Numbered from the stretch's first letter, positions 1 to 13,117 are shown. The stretch: 64,000 bases of DNA from Toxonevra muliebris (GCA_963691655.1 OY829328.1:88044400-88108399), one strand, 5' to 3'. Program-made: numbers and translations. The notes: generated by a model from the sequence alone, not told the origin.

Positions 1-3000
1 TATGTTCTGATTTGTGAAAGAGAAGTAAACATGGGTTGGAAGAGAAGTAAACATGTTACTATTCCAGCAGACTGAGCCTAATGAGCCCAAGTGAAACACT
101 TATACTTGCCCTTTTTTCATGTCACAAGAATGACATACTTTCCTTTCTTTTATAGTAACATTAAAAAAATATTAAAATCATATTAAAAAAAAAAAATCAA
201 AAAAAGAAAAGTAGAAGACAAAATGACAATGGTAATTTATTTTTAGTACATAAACGGAAATGGTTTTTTAGCATGTTAAATTCATATTAGTGTGCAATTT
301 GATATATACTTATATACTCATATGCTCTATATACAATTACTCATTTTCATAAGTGCATATGTACGCTGATATATAATATACTTGAATGGTGCCAGTCTAT
401 CTATGGTAACTAAGTGCCAAAATGTTTTCTATAAAAATTTATATGCTCACATATGACGAAATCACTTGAATACACAGTAACAATGTACTATGTTCAAAGT
501 TTATACTTATTTTAGTATGAGAATATTTTTTGAGCTCACTCACTATACAGTAGAATTCATAATGATTCATTCACATGTACGTAGTAATAGTTAAGAATAG
601 TAAGTCAGTAGCGAGTTGAAATAACATTCCCACAGTGATAATGAAATACTAGTAGCTTCTGTTTATTTTTATAAATTAAATTATTTTTATTGTTTTTATC
701 ATTTTGCGTTAGTTTCAACATATAAATAAACAAAAATTTTAATAATATTTATTAATGTTATTAAAATTGCTTATTAAATTTCTGATAAGTCTTTGGTTCA
801 AGCCTAGAAAAATTTTGACAGTAGTATATATTTACAAAATACTTAAATTTATCAATTAATATTATCGTTTTTCGGTATTGATTCTCGTATTTAGTTTTAA
901 GTGACTGCAGGTTTATCATTTCTTTGTGCTTATCAAAAATATTTATACGAAAAGAAAATAAAACGGAACTCCAAAATTTGGTAATAATTTTCATTATGTA
1001 TGATAAGATTTCATGGTCACATCAAAATATAATTACAACAATTGGTAAGGGCTGCCAAGTGTATGGAAAATAAAGTGAAATTATTATTATGGTCACCTTT
1101 ATCAATAATAATAAGAAGAAGAAGAAGTAAATAATTTGTTATTATTTATACAATAATGTATTCTGCTTTTATGGGTCACTAGACTGTCTCAATTAAAGTG
1201 AGAAATATGTGAGTGTCTGTAAAATAAAAAACAAACAAGCATTAATAAGCTTGAGTACTGATAAGATTAAAAATATACGATTTTTCTTACATACCAAGTT
1301 ATTTTTATATAGAGTTTTATGGACAGCTGAATTCAGTTTAGACATCCGCTGGAAATTACTACTGAAAAGCTTTGGCGATAGAGATCACAGCATCACATTT
1401 GATCTAAAACCGCAAAGAAATGAGAGAAATTAATTAATTGCATTTCGTATAGGCGATGGGAACTGTTAAAAACCAATATACGGTAAGAGGAGAAGCTAGT
1501 GGTTCATTCAAAATCAAAAACAATTAGTTTTTATAAGGAACAATTCGTCCTAGACATCAAACCTCTAAGTATTGAAGTTTATGTACTTACCTTCCAATCT
1601 GAAGGTAGAAAAAAAAAATATATCGTGCTGGATTATAAATTTATTTAGTAATTGGATTACTTGGTTGCAAGCATAATTTGATGATACAATTATCAATAGC
1701 ATTTGGTTATACCTCATAGATTCACTCAAACTAATCCTTTCTCTATTTGGTATGAATTCAGCAAACAAATATTCTGATCTTTAAATTCTGAGCACCTTTC
1801 ATTTATTTATGTTATATCTTAAGTTTTCCTTTTATTTTTTGGAATAAATCATTCATCAAAAAAAAAATAAAAAAATTAATTTATTTATATTTTCGTCATA
1901 TGAACTCAATAGACCAAGTGGCAAACTGCTTTTGTGAACTTTGCGAAACCTATGATTTTGTGCTTAATTAATTGATTTAAATGTTTGCTGTGTGGCCTCC
2001 ATATGAAATCAAATGAAATTATTTTTTACATACATACAAACATGAGCCTCACATTTAGCTATTTTAAAGTTTTACGCACTTACATGTGTAGGTTTTTTCA
2101 TTTTTTTTCATTAATAAACAATTCTAATCAGCGGCTTACTTATTAAAGCATTTCTATTTTTAAAACTTACGCTTACTACAAGCGTTTGTTGTGCTCCACA
2201 ACAGTGATTCTGGTTAATTCATCTGTAATCTCATCTCTTTTGATGTTTTGAATCCATCAAAAAACTAAATTTTTACTAGACCAACGACAAGCTGTGTATT
2301 TTCAATGAACTGTCAATATATCTGTAATATTTTCCTTACTGAGAAGCGTATTTTATGCCCACTGTGTCTACAATTCAGCTATGGGTTAAAACGCTTTGTT
2401 TTCCAGTTCATTAACCTTGCTATTGAACTGTTTTATTATTATTTCTAGTTTTTAGTTATCTAATTTTATTTTCAAAAAAAAATTTATTACAGTATGTGAA
2501 CATACACCATTATGCCAGTTAGTATAGTCCATAACGGTTGACATTCACTGAAATTAACACTAAGGAAAATTTTCGCAGATATATGTATGTATTTCTATTA
2601 TAAATCTTCCTATGTACATTGCACATACCGGTTAAATTGTGCCATGAATAATGCACAAAAGAACAACACCAGCAGTAAAATATTCATACATATATGTACA
2701 TCGCCGAATATATGGGGCTATCCATGGCAAAAAGAATTTTTAAAAATGTTCGAGATATTTTCTAAAAACAGGAACAACATAAAGCGTTCGACTCGAGACA
2801 AAATTTCATTATCGAATTGCAAGGTAATTTAAAAGTCACAAAAAAAGCCTCCCAATTCTATATTTCAAGAAACATTTACTCAAAATGATCACAATTTAGT
2901 TTTAAAAAATTAGCTTAACGTTTTGTTCGGCATCCCATATTCAGTTAAAACTTTGTTGAACTACGATGAACGCTTCGTTAATCGTAGTAACATTAGTACC

Positions 3001-3200
3001 CAACACGAGTTCGGTAGATTTTTAATACTATTCTACTTTGAAATGTGCCTCTTTGTCTGCTTGTCTCTCAACTATTAATATTGTTCTTTTTTTTTGCCGT
3101 ACTTGTCGTTTTATAAATTTTTCTGCATTTAGTTTGCATGTGATTATATTCACGTGCCTTGTTCCACTTTTCTTTATGTGTGTTTGTGTGTATAAGAAAA
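1..3200. other. AT-rich intergenic DNA, no gene seen
   Basis: I see no open frame with coding character, no tRNA-like fold and no clear transposon ends here. Open frames are short, AT-codon biased and start at random ATGs. A 15-base word (agagaagtaaacatg) is repeated within the first 55 bases, and a short hairpin (actacgat/atcgtagt) lies near 2960-2990. Neither suggests a function. Confidence 0.6.
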
Positions 3201-3209
3201 TGTATTCAA

Positions 3210-3445
3210 CCAGCGGTAAAAATTCATGCACTTCTCTAATGCTCGCCTCCAGCACATTATTTTCTTAGAAACACTTTGAAAGCACTTCGAACTCGCCATA
3301 CATATGTGCATGGATATGAAAGTGAAAGTTGGTTGTCAAGATACTCTCTAGCCTTTTTTTTATTTCTCTGTTTTTTTACAATTTCGCGATTTGGAACCAA
3401 TGTATTGCAATCCTTTGCAAGCTGTGTATCTCTTTCAACCGCTGG
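3210..3445. repeat. MITE-like element A with CCAGCGGT inverted ends
   Basis: The word ccagcggt at 3210-3217 is matched in inverted orientation by accgctgg at 3438-3445, bounding about 236 bp with no coding capacity. The same terminal word bounds a second segment 240 bp downstream (3688-4078). This suggests two related non-autonomous elements inserted close together, or one ancestral element that was broken up. The flanks show no convincing target-site duplication, so the exact ends and superfamily are unresolved. Confidence 0.4.
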
Positions 3446-3683
3446 GTACTTTTGAGTAGAAGTTCAAATCAATGAATTATTCAATATTAAACCTTAAAAA
3501 GTGGTTACTTATTGTTACATGTGTGTGTATGTATGCATACGCGTACAATGTTTTATTACCCAGTGTATTGATAAATGTTGTAAGGCAAAACTTTGTTGGC
3601 GCTGCTCTTGCGTTTTTAACTAGAAGCCGGTATTTAAAATGCAAAATACTTGGAGGATTACATACATAGATATGCACGACCTA

Positions 3684-4083
3684 CATCCCAGCGGTAAATA
3701 GCACAAAACAAGTGCTTAACTGCAAGCACTTAAGTGCTATGTATTAACACATATGATGCATATTAATTTAAACATTGTATGCTCTAGGAGCCGAGCGCTT
3801 GCTTAGTGCAGCAAGTGCAACAATGAGCACGTTAGGCACTTGCGCGCGCTTGTTCACTGCTTCGAGAGATATATATTGTTTTATTGTTTTTCCTTCCTAA
3901 AATTTGGTATCTATATAGATGTGCCATTTTGTTCCAAATTGTAAATGAATATTCAAAACAATCAAAAAACTACTCCGATAACAATTTTGAAAAGCTTTGC
4001 GATTTTCGGTTGACATGGTGCGCTTGCACGCACTTTTCAAGCGTCTAATTTTGAAGCACTTGCCTTAAAAACCGCTGGGATTG
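3684..4083. repeat. MITE-like element B with CCAGCGGT inverted ends, possible TA target site
   Basis: The left end, catcccagcggt, starts at 3684 and the right end is accgctgggattg, ending at 4083. The ends match apart from one inserted base, and TA lies immediately outside both (3682-3683 and 4084-4085). The interior is dense in AAGTGC/GCACTT words on both strands and has no coding frame. A TA duplication would fit a Tc1/mariner-type MITE, but TA is so common here that this is weak evidence. Confidence 0.45.
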
Positions 4084-4085
4084 TA

Positions 4086-6775
4086 CGCGTACATGTAGTT
4101 AATCTTTGATATGATCTTGAAAATCTTGATATTGTGTCACCACCACCGGCATAGCGTTTTTTCTGCTTTGACAATGAGAAGTGAGACTGTATTTTTAACC
4201 AGTTTTTGCGCTTTATGCTGAACTGAAAGGCGAGTGTTACAGAAGTGTGTAAAGAGAACTCTCAATTATTACAATGTAATCGTACTGAAGTTTTTAACAA
4301 TTCTCAAATTATGACTTCAAAGTTTATTGATTTTTCTTTAAGCTGTTAAATAGAAATTCTATTATTAAAATTAATAGGCTTTGAATGAACCAGAAGGAAA
4401 TCAAAAAGTTCATAGAACTAGCAAATCAGACGATCGTTTCGGAACCCACTACAGTTCCTCAACAGTGATCTTTGTATTAGTTCCCCCCTTTCAACAATCT
4501 ATAGAAGTGAAAATACTGTAAAGTAAATGAGAAATTGTTTTCTTTATTGTATATAAAGTTTGTTTTTCGTATTGAAATTCGTTTTACCTAAAATTCTGAT
4601 TACCACAATTTATGAACAAAATTTAAAGTTTTGTAGTTGTTGTTTTAGAGTTCCGACACTTTCTGTTGCATATCACTTTACATTTAGTTTATTACCATAT
4701 CATATAAAAAACTTGAAAGCAAATTTATAATACGTACTACATACATACTTTAGCGGATCTAGAGGGGGGATTTCGGCGAAATACTACACTTCACTATTTC
4801 TTATGACTGCGTGCTGAGGTTATTGCAATATTTCAACTTGTTTTTTTTTTTGCCCAAATGTACGACAAAATTATGAACACGTTTATTTCTGTTTTCTTTT
4901 TCGGCTCTTCCATATTTATGATACTAATATGTAATGCCAATTCCATTTTGTGTGTGTGACGCAACAAGTGGCTGGTCAGTTTCTTTTCTTTCCGGTTGTC
5001 GCCGTTTTGCTTTCCGAAATACACATTTCTTTTATATAGACGATTATTTTTGGATAGCGAAATTTTTTTTTACAAAAATGGGTTAAATGAATTATGTGCA
5101 TAGGGTAAGACATGAAATTACAGGAAGTTGAATCTGATGTATCGCATAAAATTTATGGATATCATGCAATAAATTTAAAGCAATTACTCATTAGTTTAGA
5201 AATTTATTAGCAATTTATTTATACTCATCTTAATTTCCAGAAATTTAACACAGAAATTAACAACTTGAGTCACAATACATTCGGCAATACATTCAAAATT
5301 GCGATTTTAATTAATTTTATTTTTATTCCCAGAGTGAGTTAGATTTTTATTAGATTGCATTAGTGCAGTTTTTTCTTCAGAAATTATTTATAATTTTTAT
5401 TAATTGCCAAATGAAATACTTTGGGAACCTTAAAACTTCCTACGCTCTTTTATGCTATTTTCGCATCACTGTTTTTGAAAGAATATGACTTCATTATGAA
5501 TTTGGTTTTAGAGAGCATAACTGAAATTACGCTCACCATTTGATTCTAGCATCGTTCTCCTTCTAGTTATGTTTTTCTTCATTTTCAGCAATTATGACCG
5601 AACTGTGGTATAATCTCGCTCAACGCATGTCAGCTAATTTTTTTCCATCAAACAAAGTATTTCTCTGCTACTGTTCTCTGCTACTCTTTATAATTCATAA
5701 CATTTTGTTTCGTTTAAACTAAATGCTTTATTAAATTTACTTTTATAATTTTCCAAATGCATATGTTTACATTTATAAACTACAAAATTTATTTACGTGC
5801 AAGGTAATTACTTAATGCAATTCATGTTTGTTTTATTTTGAATTTCTTCGCAATTTATTTCATTTTTGTTTAAACTTTTTCCAATAAAAAATAAATATTT
5901 GTTCGCTGCAATTTGCATGTCTGGAATTTTAAAACAAACTTTTACTTACTTGAATATTTTTGCATATTATTTATCATGATCATCATTCATCACATCAACA
6001 TGTCATTTATAGTGAATATTTTATACATAATAATGTCAAAAATAAATATTTTACCAATATATTAATATATTTAAAAATGCTAAAAATCAACATCAACCTA
6101 TTTTGTATGTATATTTTTTATTTAATGGTGTTGTTTTTTTTTTTTTTTGCAAAGCATTGCGAAAAAATCGAAAATAAAAACAATCAGCGGGAATTCTTTT
6201 ATTTTTGAAATGATGACGTTATATTTTTGTTCTTTGGGAGCGTTACTACTTTCATTGTATTTATGTGGTCTCTATGCTCTGCACAGTGGTATAAATACAC
6301 ACACAGATATACATACTTGTGTGTTTGTATGCATGCAATCGTAGGTGTGCCCGTAGTTTAGTTCAGCTTATCCTACATACCCGTACATTTTAATGTTTAT
6401 TTTAATGTCATTAAAGTGTGCAGCTGTAGAGGATTGAAAGCGATTTAAAAACAAAAATACACACGCAAACATTTCGAGTGCAAAGAAATAACAAGGAAGT
6501 GAATTATGTAGGTGAAGTAATTTTCTTAGTTGAGCAATCAAAATTGTTTAATATTAAATAAAACGAAAAAAAAAACATTGCTAATGATTTTTATATAGGT
6601 ACTCGTATATACATCAATCCATTATAGCTTAATCGACCTTGGATGTTTATATTTTTAAACAGATTTCTGCTTCCAAGCGGTTCTATAACTTATGCAGTCA
6701 TGTAAAGTTACGATGCATAATCCAAAATAGTAATAAAATTTTGGCACAAAAAAAAAAAAGTTCTTCATAGCAACA
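4086..6775. other. AT-rich intergenic DNA, no gene seen
   Basis: This stretch holds homopolymer runs, short AT-rich open frames and a small CA/TG-rich patch near 6295-6335. I find no coding exon, RNA gene or element ends that I can support. Confidence 0.55.
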
Positions 6776-6777
6776 TA

Positions 6778-7646
6778 CCACCTTGATCAAGAAGTTCTCG
6801 GAATTTATTCAGGAAATTAAAAATACAAGTTTATTCATCGAAATCTATATTGTCCCCTTCAAAGTAATCTCCAGCGACTGCAACACACTTATGCCAGCGC
6901 TTGATCCAATCCTCGAAACATTTTTTATATTCGGTTTTCGATATGTCCATCAATGCTTCCTGCGATTTTTCCATTACTTCCTCTCGGCTGCTGAAACGCG
7001 TTCCCCGTAATGATTTTTTAACTCGATTGAACAGAAAGAAGTCACAGAGAGCCAAATCAGGTGAATTCGGTGGCTGTTGGATAGTATTTGTTGCATTTTT
7101 CGTCAAAAAATTACGAATAATGTGCGACTGTGCCTTATCATGGTACCAAATCCACGAGTTTTCTGTCCATAATTCTGGTCTCTTTCGCCTCATAACGCCC
7201 AAATAAGACTCTCTGATGGTTAGTTTGCAGTTATTGACCAAAATTTCTTTTACTTTATCAACTTTTTCGTCGGTTTTCGATGTCGATGGTCTGCCACTGC
7301 GTTCATCATCTTCAATTGACTCACGACCACTTTTGAGCCGCTCGTGCCACTGGTAAACGACCATTTTCTTTAGAGAATCGTTGCCGAAACACTTTTCCAA
7401 CATTTCCAACGTTCGCGCACCATTAAATCCGTTTTTTACGCAAAATTAAATACAATACAATTTGATAAAATTGTAAAAAATTGCCAACCCACACAGAGAT
7501 AGATGTACTCTTGGCTACGTAACTTTTGCAAAGGAATATCAACCACAGATGTACAAACTTAACAAAAAAAAAAAAACACAGAACTCAAATTGGAACGATG
7601 CGAGCGCCACACGGTGGTTATTCCGGGAACTTTTTGATCAAGGTGG
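6778..7646 (-). mobile_element. Internally deleted mariner-family transposon with intact ends
   Basis: The element is 869 bp and is flanked by TA on both sides (6776-6777 and 7647-7648), the target duplication typical of Tc1/mariner. Its terminal inverted repeats begin ccaccttgatcaa at the left end, and the right end reads the same on the minus strand. They match for about 27 bases with two differences. The interior carries a minus-strand mariner transposase remnant that has lost its central third. Full-length mariners are usually about 1.3 kb, so roughly 0.4-0.5 kb is missing. Because both ends survive, a relative could in principle have moved it; it cannot move itself. Confidence 0.92.
6831..7466 (-). 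pseudogene. Mariner transposase remnant, broken
   Basis: The minus-strand open frame 6831-7409 (192 residues) reads as a mariner D,D34D transposase. The N-terminal helix-turn-helix part is present, with the WHERLKSGRESIEDDERSG block near residues 21-39. After LTIRE (near residue 67) the frame jumps directly to the YLGV...RRKRPELW block, so the central catalytic region with the first Asp is gone. The second Asp survives in HDKAQSH. The third survives in SPDLALCDFFLF, but the spacing is 31 rather than 34 residues, implying a further three-residue loss. The tail ends in the family-typical RWHKC...GDYFEGDNI. Homology continues upstream of the first ATG (FCVKNGFNGARTLE) but is interrupted by an in-frame TAA at 7446-7448 (minus strand) where the family usually has Lys. 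No functional product is expected. Confidence 0.9.
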
Positions 7647-7648
7647 TA

Positions 7649-8280
7649 TGGACTAGAAGAGAAGAGAGGTGCTGTGTAAATTTTAATTTATTTTTTTGGT
7701 TTCATCCGCACACTATTCCATATATTGGCCAGATCGTTAGAAAGTTCTCTGTATCTACCATACTAAATTTGATAGATTTCAATCCTGCTTAAAAATTTTG
7801 AATTCTTCATTGCAATATCTACATAAACCAGTCATACACTTGTCCTATTTTCTAAGGCTTCTTACTTTTGGAAATTTAATGCCCTATAAGAAAAACTCTT
7901 AAACTTAAAACTAAATTAAATTAAACAATTCTCCTGATCCTTATATTGAAGATAAAGTTAATGTTTATTTTCTTCGCTTCAGAATTGGCTTCACACATTC
8001 TTACAATTCTTTCTTTATCTGATTTGACATGATTTGAGCTCAATCAAATGTGACTTGCATACCCACATATTTCACTTTAAAAATTTTTGCCAAACCTTTA
8101 ACCGTAGGTCGATTTTGGCCTCACTAAAAACATTTCTTCAGGTGCCATCGTTTGTTTGATTCTATATCCGAGATGTTTTCACCGCGTGCTTAAACTTATG
8201 AAGTATAACCAGAGGAAATGTCTAATAAAATGCTTGGTTTATTGGTCGAAGGGACTTAGAATCCATAGAAGAGTATATAA
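7649..8280. other. Intergenic DNA, nothing recognised
   Basis: There is no coding frame or RNA fold that I recognise. Any upstream part of the retrotransposon remnant that starts at 8281 would lie here, but the frame is closed by a TAA at 8278-8280 and I see no protein similarity before it. Confidence 0.5.
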
Positions 8281-8715
8281 GTAAATTTAAAAAAATCTGA
8301 TGTAGCCAGACTGACCGTCAGTACGACGGGACATTGGGCAACAGGGGACCATGCGGTCAAACTCCGCATCCCACACAACACACACTGCAGAAATTGTAAC
8401 AACCTTGAAGAAAGAGAGACTCTAACCCACTTTCTCTGTCATTGCCCGGCTCTTACTAGAACCAGACTAAAACTATTCCACGAACCTTTTCTAGATGACA
8501 TAACCAAGGTCTCCAACTCAAAATTGGAAAACTCCTCCGATTTCTCAATCACACGAAGTGGCTCTAGACAACAAAGAGCAAACACCCATTCACAAATGAG
8601 GTTGTGGTATCAAAACGGCGCTCTAGCGCTAATTGTGCTCCCTCTGTTAGAGGGAGTAGCCACTCTACCTATCTACCTACTTACCATGCCTGTTATGCCT
8701 GGTATTGCAGAATAA
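8281..8715 (+). pseudogene. 3' end of jockey/R1-like non-LTR retrotransposon ORF2, truncated
   Basis: A 144-codon open frame ends at TAA 8713-8715 and has no start of its own. From 8311 it reads LTVSTTGHWATGDHA, then a zinc-binding-like Cys/His pattern: CRNC (8386-8397), followed by HFLCHC and CPAL (from 8428). A TGHW block followed by a C-x2-C...H-x2-C-type motif is characteristic of the tail of ORF2 in jockey/R1-clade LINEs, downstream of reverse transcriptase and RNase H. No reverse transcriptase is present, so this is a 5'-truncated (dead-on-arrival) copy. No clear poly(A) tail or target duplication marks the 3' end. Confidence 0.75.
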
Positions 8716-11700
8716 TAATATTCTAGTATAGCAGATTATTTTATACTAAAGATAGCAAATCGAATTTGGTTTTTGGTTACCTTCGATGTTCTAAAGGCTA
8801 TAAGATTATTTTACCAATTTGGAGCTTGTTTTTTTGGTTCGATGAGCGGTTATGTGAAAATATATATAAAATTTGCTCCACTGTACCCACACGCCAATTT
8901 TAGATGGCTTGAAAATATCGCACGCCAACATACACATACATGCATACGTATGTATATGTATATGTGTATGTATTTCATCTTTTTATATGTGTATAAATCT
9001 GTTTTTGCTTCTTCTCTTATTGCCAACTTAAACAAAATTGTGCTATTGTTATTTTTGTTGCCGCTTTAGCTGTTGGCTTATTCGCACAATAGGCTAAATA
9101 ACTTGGTTTGTAAGTATTATTTTATATCTACTACATGCATACATATACATATAAATGTATATATATGTATAAACATATTGTGTTGTTGCTATTATTATAA
9201 TTCGTCTTTACCGCTTCTACTTCTTTTTATATATCGTAGAATCATGAACCTCAGGTCATTAGACTGAGCGAGCGACTGATCTTTCTTCAGTTTTTTTTTT
9301 TATTGTACTGGTAATAAAACAATGGACGCAAATATGCTAAATTTATATACGGCTATATGAGAACGAATGTGTGCATGTATATAAATAATTACAATAACAA
9401 AATATTACTAGTTTGTCTGCTCCTCGTGGTGATTGTTGTTCATAGGTCCCAAATTTATCTTTTTTTTAAATATTTTGACTATAGTTACGCTTCGAAAACA
9501 GACACCGGCAGCAGCGATCGCGGCGGCATGACTATGTGGCATAACGAGGAAGAAAAATATATAACAAAACTATAAAATAAAATTAACCGCAAAGAAAAAC
9601 AATAAAAATATATTAGCCGACTTAAAGATATGACAGTTTGGCGACAATATGCTGGCATCACATCACACAAGCACCACACACATGAGTGTGTTGTGTGGGT
9701 CTGCGCCGCCAGGGGTTTTGACACTCAACATATTACATCCAATAGTTGGAAGTGTTTAGATTTTATGCCTCTGCAATCACGTAACTCTATAGAGGTAATA
9801 GTTAAAATTGAGCAGAAGATTTAAGGTTTTTCAAGGCTCGTTTACTTGGTGTTAAAATATAATTGCCTTTCGCTGTCGCTTCCATTCTGGCCTTTCAAAA
9901 TTTAAAGAATTCGAGAATACTGGGCCCAACTCACTCAATTGCTTCAAGAATTTTAAATGGTTTATGTGGACATTAAAATTAAAACTGATTTAAAACTTCA
10001 TTTAGAGTCTCGGACTCGGAAAAAAGTACAGATAGCTGAACACTTCTGTTTCTAGTCAAACCTTTACTTATTAGAAAGTTCTTAAAATTTTACAATAGCC
10101 TGATAATAAAAACTTAAATTGTATCTATTTATTTCTTGGTTTTTCGCTGTTTCCTTTACTCACAAACGAAAAGCTTTAAGTCTGCTTTGAGATCCATAAA
10201 CACGCAAATGAAAAGCTTTAAGCTTGGTAATGAGATGCTCGCAAGCGAAAACATCCTCGATCACGCTGAGTCATACAGATCTTAAGTAGTTCATACAAAT
10301 ATCTATTTATATTAATCGAATTTGTGCCACTGTACCACCGCAAGTCAAACAGTTTTGATTTGATGCGAATTCATTTGTGGTTTCACATAACTACCTATAA
10401 ATATTGCGTTGTGTTCAAATGCTTTGTTTCTCAATTGTTTTTGATTTTAAAAGTTTCATCAAAAACTTATTGCCAATTAATAAATTTCTAACACATTAAA
10501 CGGAAGCTAGTGGGTGGCTAAGTGAATCTAACCATAATCATAAATACCTGCATACTACATTCAAACGTAGAGTATTTAAGCATCTTCAATTCCGACATCG
10601 CACATCTGCGTGTTGGTGGCGAACGAATACTTTTTGTGTGTCGTGTATGCTTGGTGGGTGTAAATAAAAACGTGATCTCCAAAACAAAAATTTTGAGGTT
10701 ATTTCCAAATTTGAAAAATCTCAAAATTTAAATTTTCTACTTTTTAGTCATAGACAAAAACGAAATGCAATAATTGGCAACAATGCACTGAGAAAAAAAA
10801 TAAAATTCTGTTATATTGTAAAATAAATTTATTTTTATAATTATTTTTTTTTTTCATTTTGTACCTATATTTTTAGTAACACATTCGACTAGAAAGAATT
10901 TCAGCTTTCGACTGTTTATATTGTTTTTATTTTTTGCACTCACCAAATGCCAAAATTTTTATAAAAACCACTTGAGTTATTTCATTAAATTTGTATAGAA
11001 CATGAAAACAGCAAATTTTATTTGTTTTACATGAAAAATTGGGTACTTATTTTTCAACGAAACGTTTCTTTCGTTTATAAAACAAAAATAAACATTTTAA
11101 TTTCTTGTGGTAGACATAGACGTACGTAAATAGCGCCATCTGCAATTGATGAATTTATGTGATTTCAATGTAGTATTTTTAAGTATTTGAGTGCAATCAA
11201 AGTGTCGAATTTGCCAGCGGATTTTTTTTCTTAAATTTTAATAGCTATATTTGGAAGTATTCTCAGTTGCATGCAAATTTTAAATCAATAGTCTTCAAAT
11301 AATGAATCATTTCAGTTTGCATTTCTACTTTGTGCTAGGACTTAGCATTTAACTTATTGCTTTTCTGAGTATTTTAATTTTTGAGATCGAATCTTTAGTA
11401 GAAGATTCCAAATTGAAAAATATTGCAACTAGTGTCTACTAATTTGTGGCTGCTATAATGAAATAAAGCTACTTTTCATTATAAATCCCAAAATATTGAA
11501 AATGCTCAGTGTTGTAAAATGTTCCCAGTGCTGTATCCGGTGTTGTTATAACGCCATCTATTGACGTGGACTGTTTCTTAGTTTTTGTTTTGCATGCTGT
11601 CTCTTACTCAATTAGCAATTTCCAAATTTTCATAGGAAACTTCGAGTTAATATTAGCTAAACTTAAACCTCCTCTTCCACAAACTTAATTGATATATTCT

Positions 11701-12097
11701 TCTTAATATTAAATACTTGGCTACTTTTCTCTTCTTACTTCTGACTTATTTATGCAGGCATTTTATGCCAACTTATGAATCTGAGTAAACAAATAATGAA
11801 TTCTTGAAAATCTTCCAAATTCATAAAAAATCTTAAATTTAATTTCTATGCAAAAACAACATCCTTATGAAAAACAAGCAGCCAAACAAACTCCAACTTA
11901 ATTAAAACAATTTCGTTCTTTCTACACACAGTTCCATTTAATTTAATTTATGTTTCAATACAATTAAATTTTATAAATAGATTTGAAACGATTTATAAAC
12001 AAAAGGAAATGTAAAAGAAACAAATGTTAAATTGTATCTATGAAATACACAAATTGTGTATATAAACTTTTATATGTTTATGTGCTGCCGCTCTGAT

Positions 12098-12114
12098 TGT
12101 GTGTGTGTGTGTGT
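12098..12114. repeat. TG dinucleotide microsatellite
   Basis: An uninterrupted run of alternating t and g, followed by ttgatg. Confidence 0.8.
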
Positions 12115-12309
12115 TGATGTAAAATAAAAATAAAATGCTGTACAAGAAAATCTCAAACACAAAGCAAACAAAAAAAGAACTGCGCTAAATTACGTCATTC
12201 TATTGAAATGCACATCATATAAACTTAGACACACACACTATATCATCACTATGAAACAATGACGTCAAAGATGATGTGTGAAAGTGCTGATGATTTCCCC
12301 TTCCATCAA

Positions 12310-12326
12310 CTGCTGCTGCTGCTGCT
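12310..12326. repeat. CTG trinucleotide microsatellite
   Basis: Five to six perfect CTG units are followed by degenerate units (ctactgccgctgttgct). It lies outside any recognised coding exon. Confidence 0.8.
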
Positions 12327-13117
12327 ACTGCCGCTGTTGCTTATTGATGATCCCCACAACATCAACAAAAAAATAAAAATAATAAAACGTATACATTCAC
12401 ATTTCATTTGAAGCTGAAAGAAGCTACAATATATGCAAATGCGTATCTTTTAGATACCATATCTATCTGCATGCATTCAAATTAATTTTCTTTCCATTGA
12501 AATTCTTGTGTCGCGGCAGTGTCCCCATATAATATTACTTTTACTTTCGAAAACTTAAGCGTATAGCTTACTTTGGAAAACTATATTTCACGTATTTTAT
12601 GTATGGTATATTGTCCGCTGTCTGTCTTTGCTTATCTGAATCCATACAAACACATATCTATCTATCTTCCTTCCATCTATCTATTCATCTATTTGACTGC
12701 TTGCTATTTGTTGCGCCTTTCGTAGTTTTAGCTATTTTTGCTTAGGTAATCTCTTTGCGTCGACGCAAATGTATCTGCTTAGAATGTACCCAGTGGGAAC
12801 AGATTTGATTAGCTTGTCAAAGTATCGCTAAGCGAACGCTGATCTCAAAGCTACTTTTTTGCTTTAAGATTAGATAAATTATACACGTCTGCGAGGTATT
12901 AGAATACTGGTGTGAAAGAAAATTTGTGTTAATAGATTCAGATTTAGCGCAATAAATTGTATGCAGAACCACTAAAAAATCTCAATTTTCATTTAAAAGC
13001 TTTAATTTTTCAGTGTTTTACATCAACTCCAATTTGTTGTCATATAGTAAAAGCTACCTACTTTTCGATTATTTTACTCTTAAACGAGCAAGTGCCTCCT
13101 CTCAGGGATCTGTAGAC

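Larger units (their letters stand above)
8716..13100. other. AT-rich intergenic DNA with simple repeats
   Basis: No gene is supported. Minor features are an ATGT/ACAT-rich simple-repeat patch (8930-8975), a two-copy imperfect duplication of about 40 bp around AAAGCTTTAAG (10161-10245), a TG microsatellite (12098-12114), a perfect CRE/ATF-type palindrome tgacgtca (12260-12267), and a CTG run (12310-12326). A somewhat less AT-rich patch at 10505-10680 has no coding support. Confidence 0.5.
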
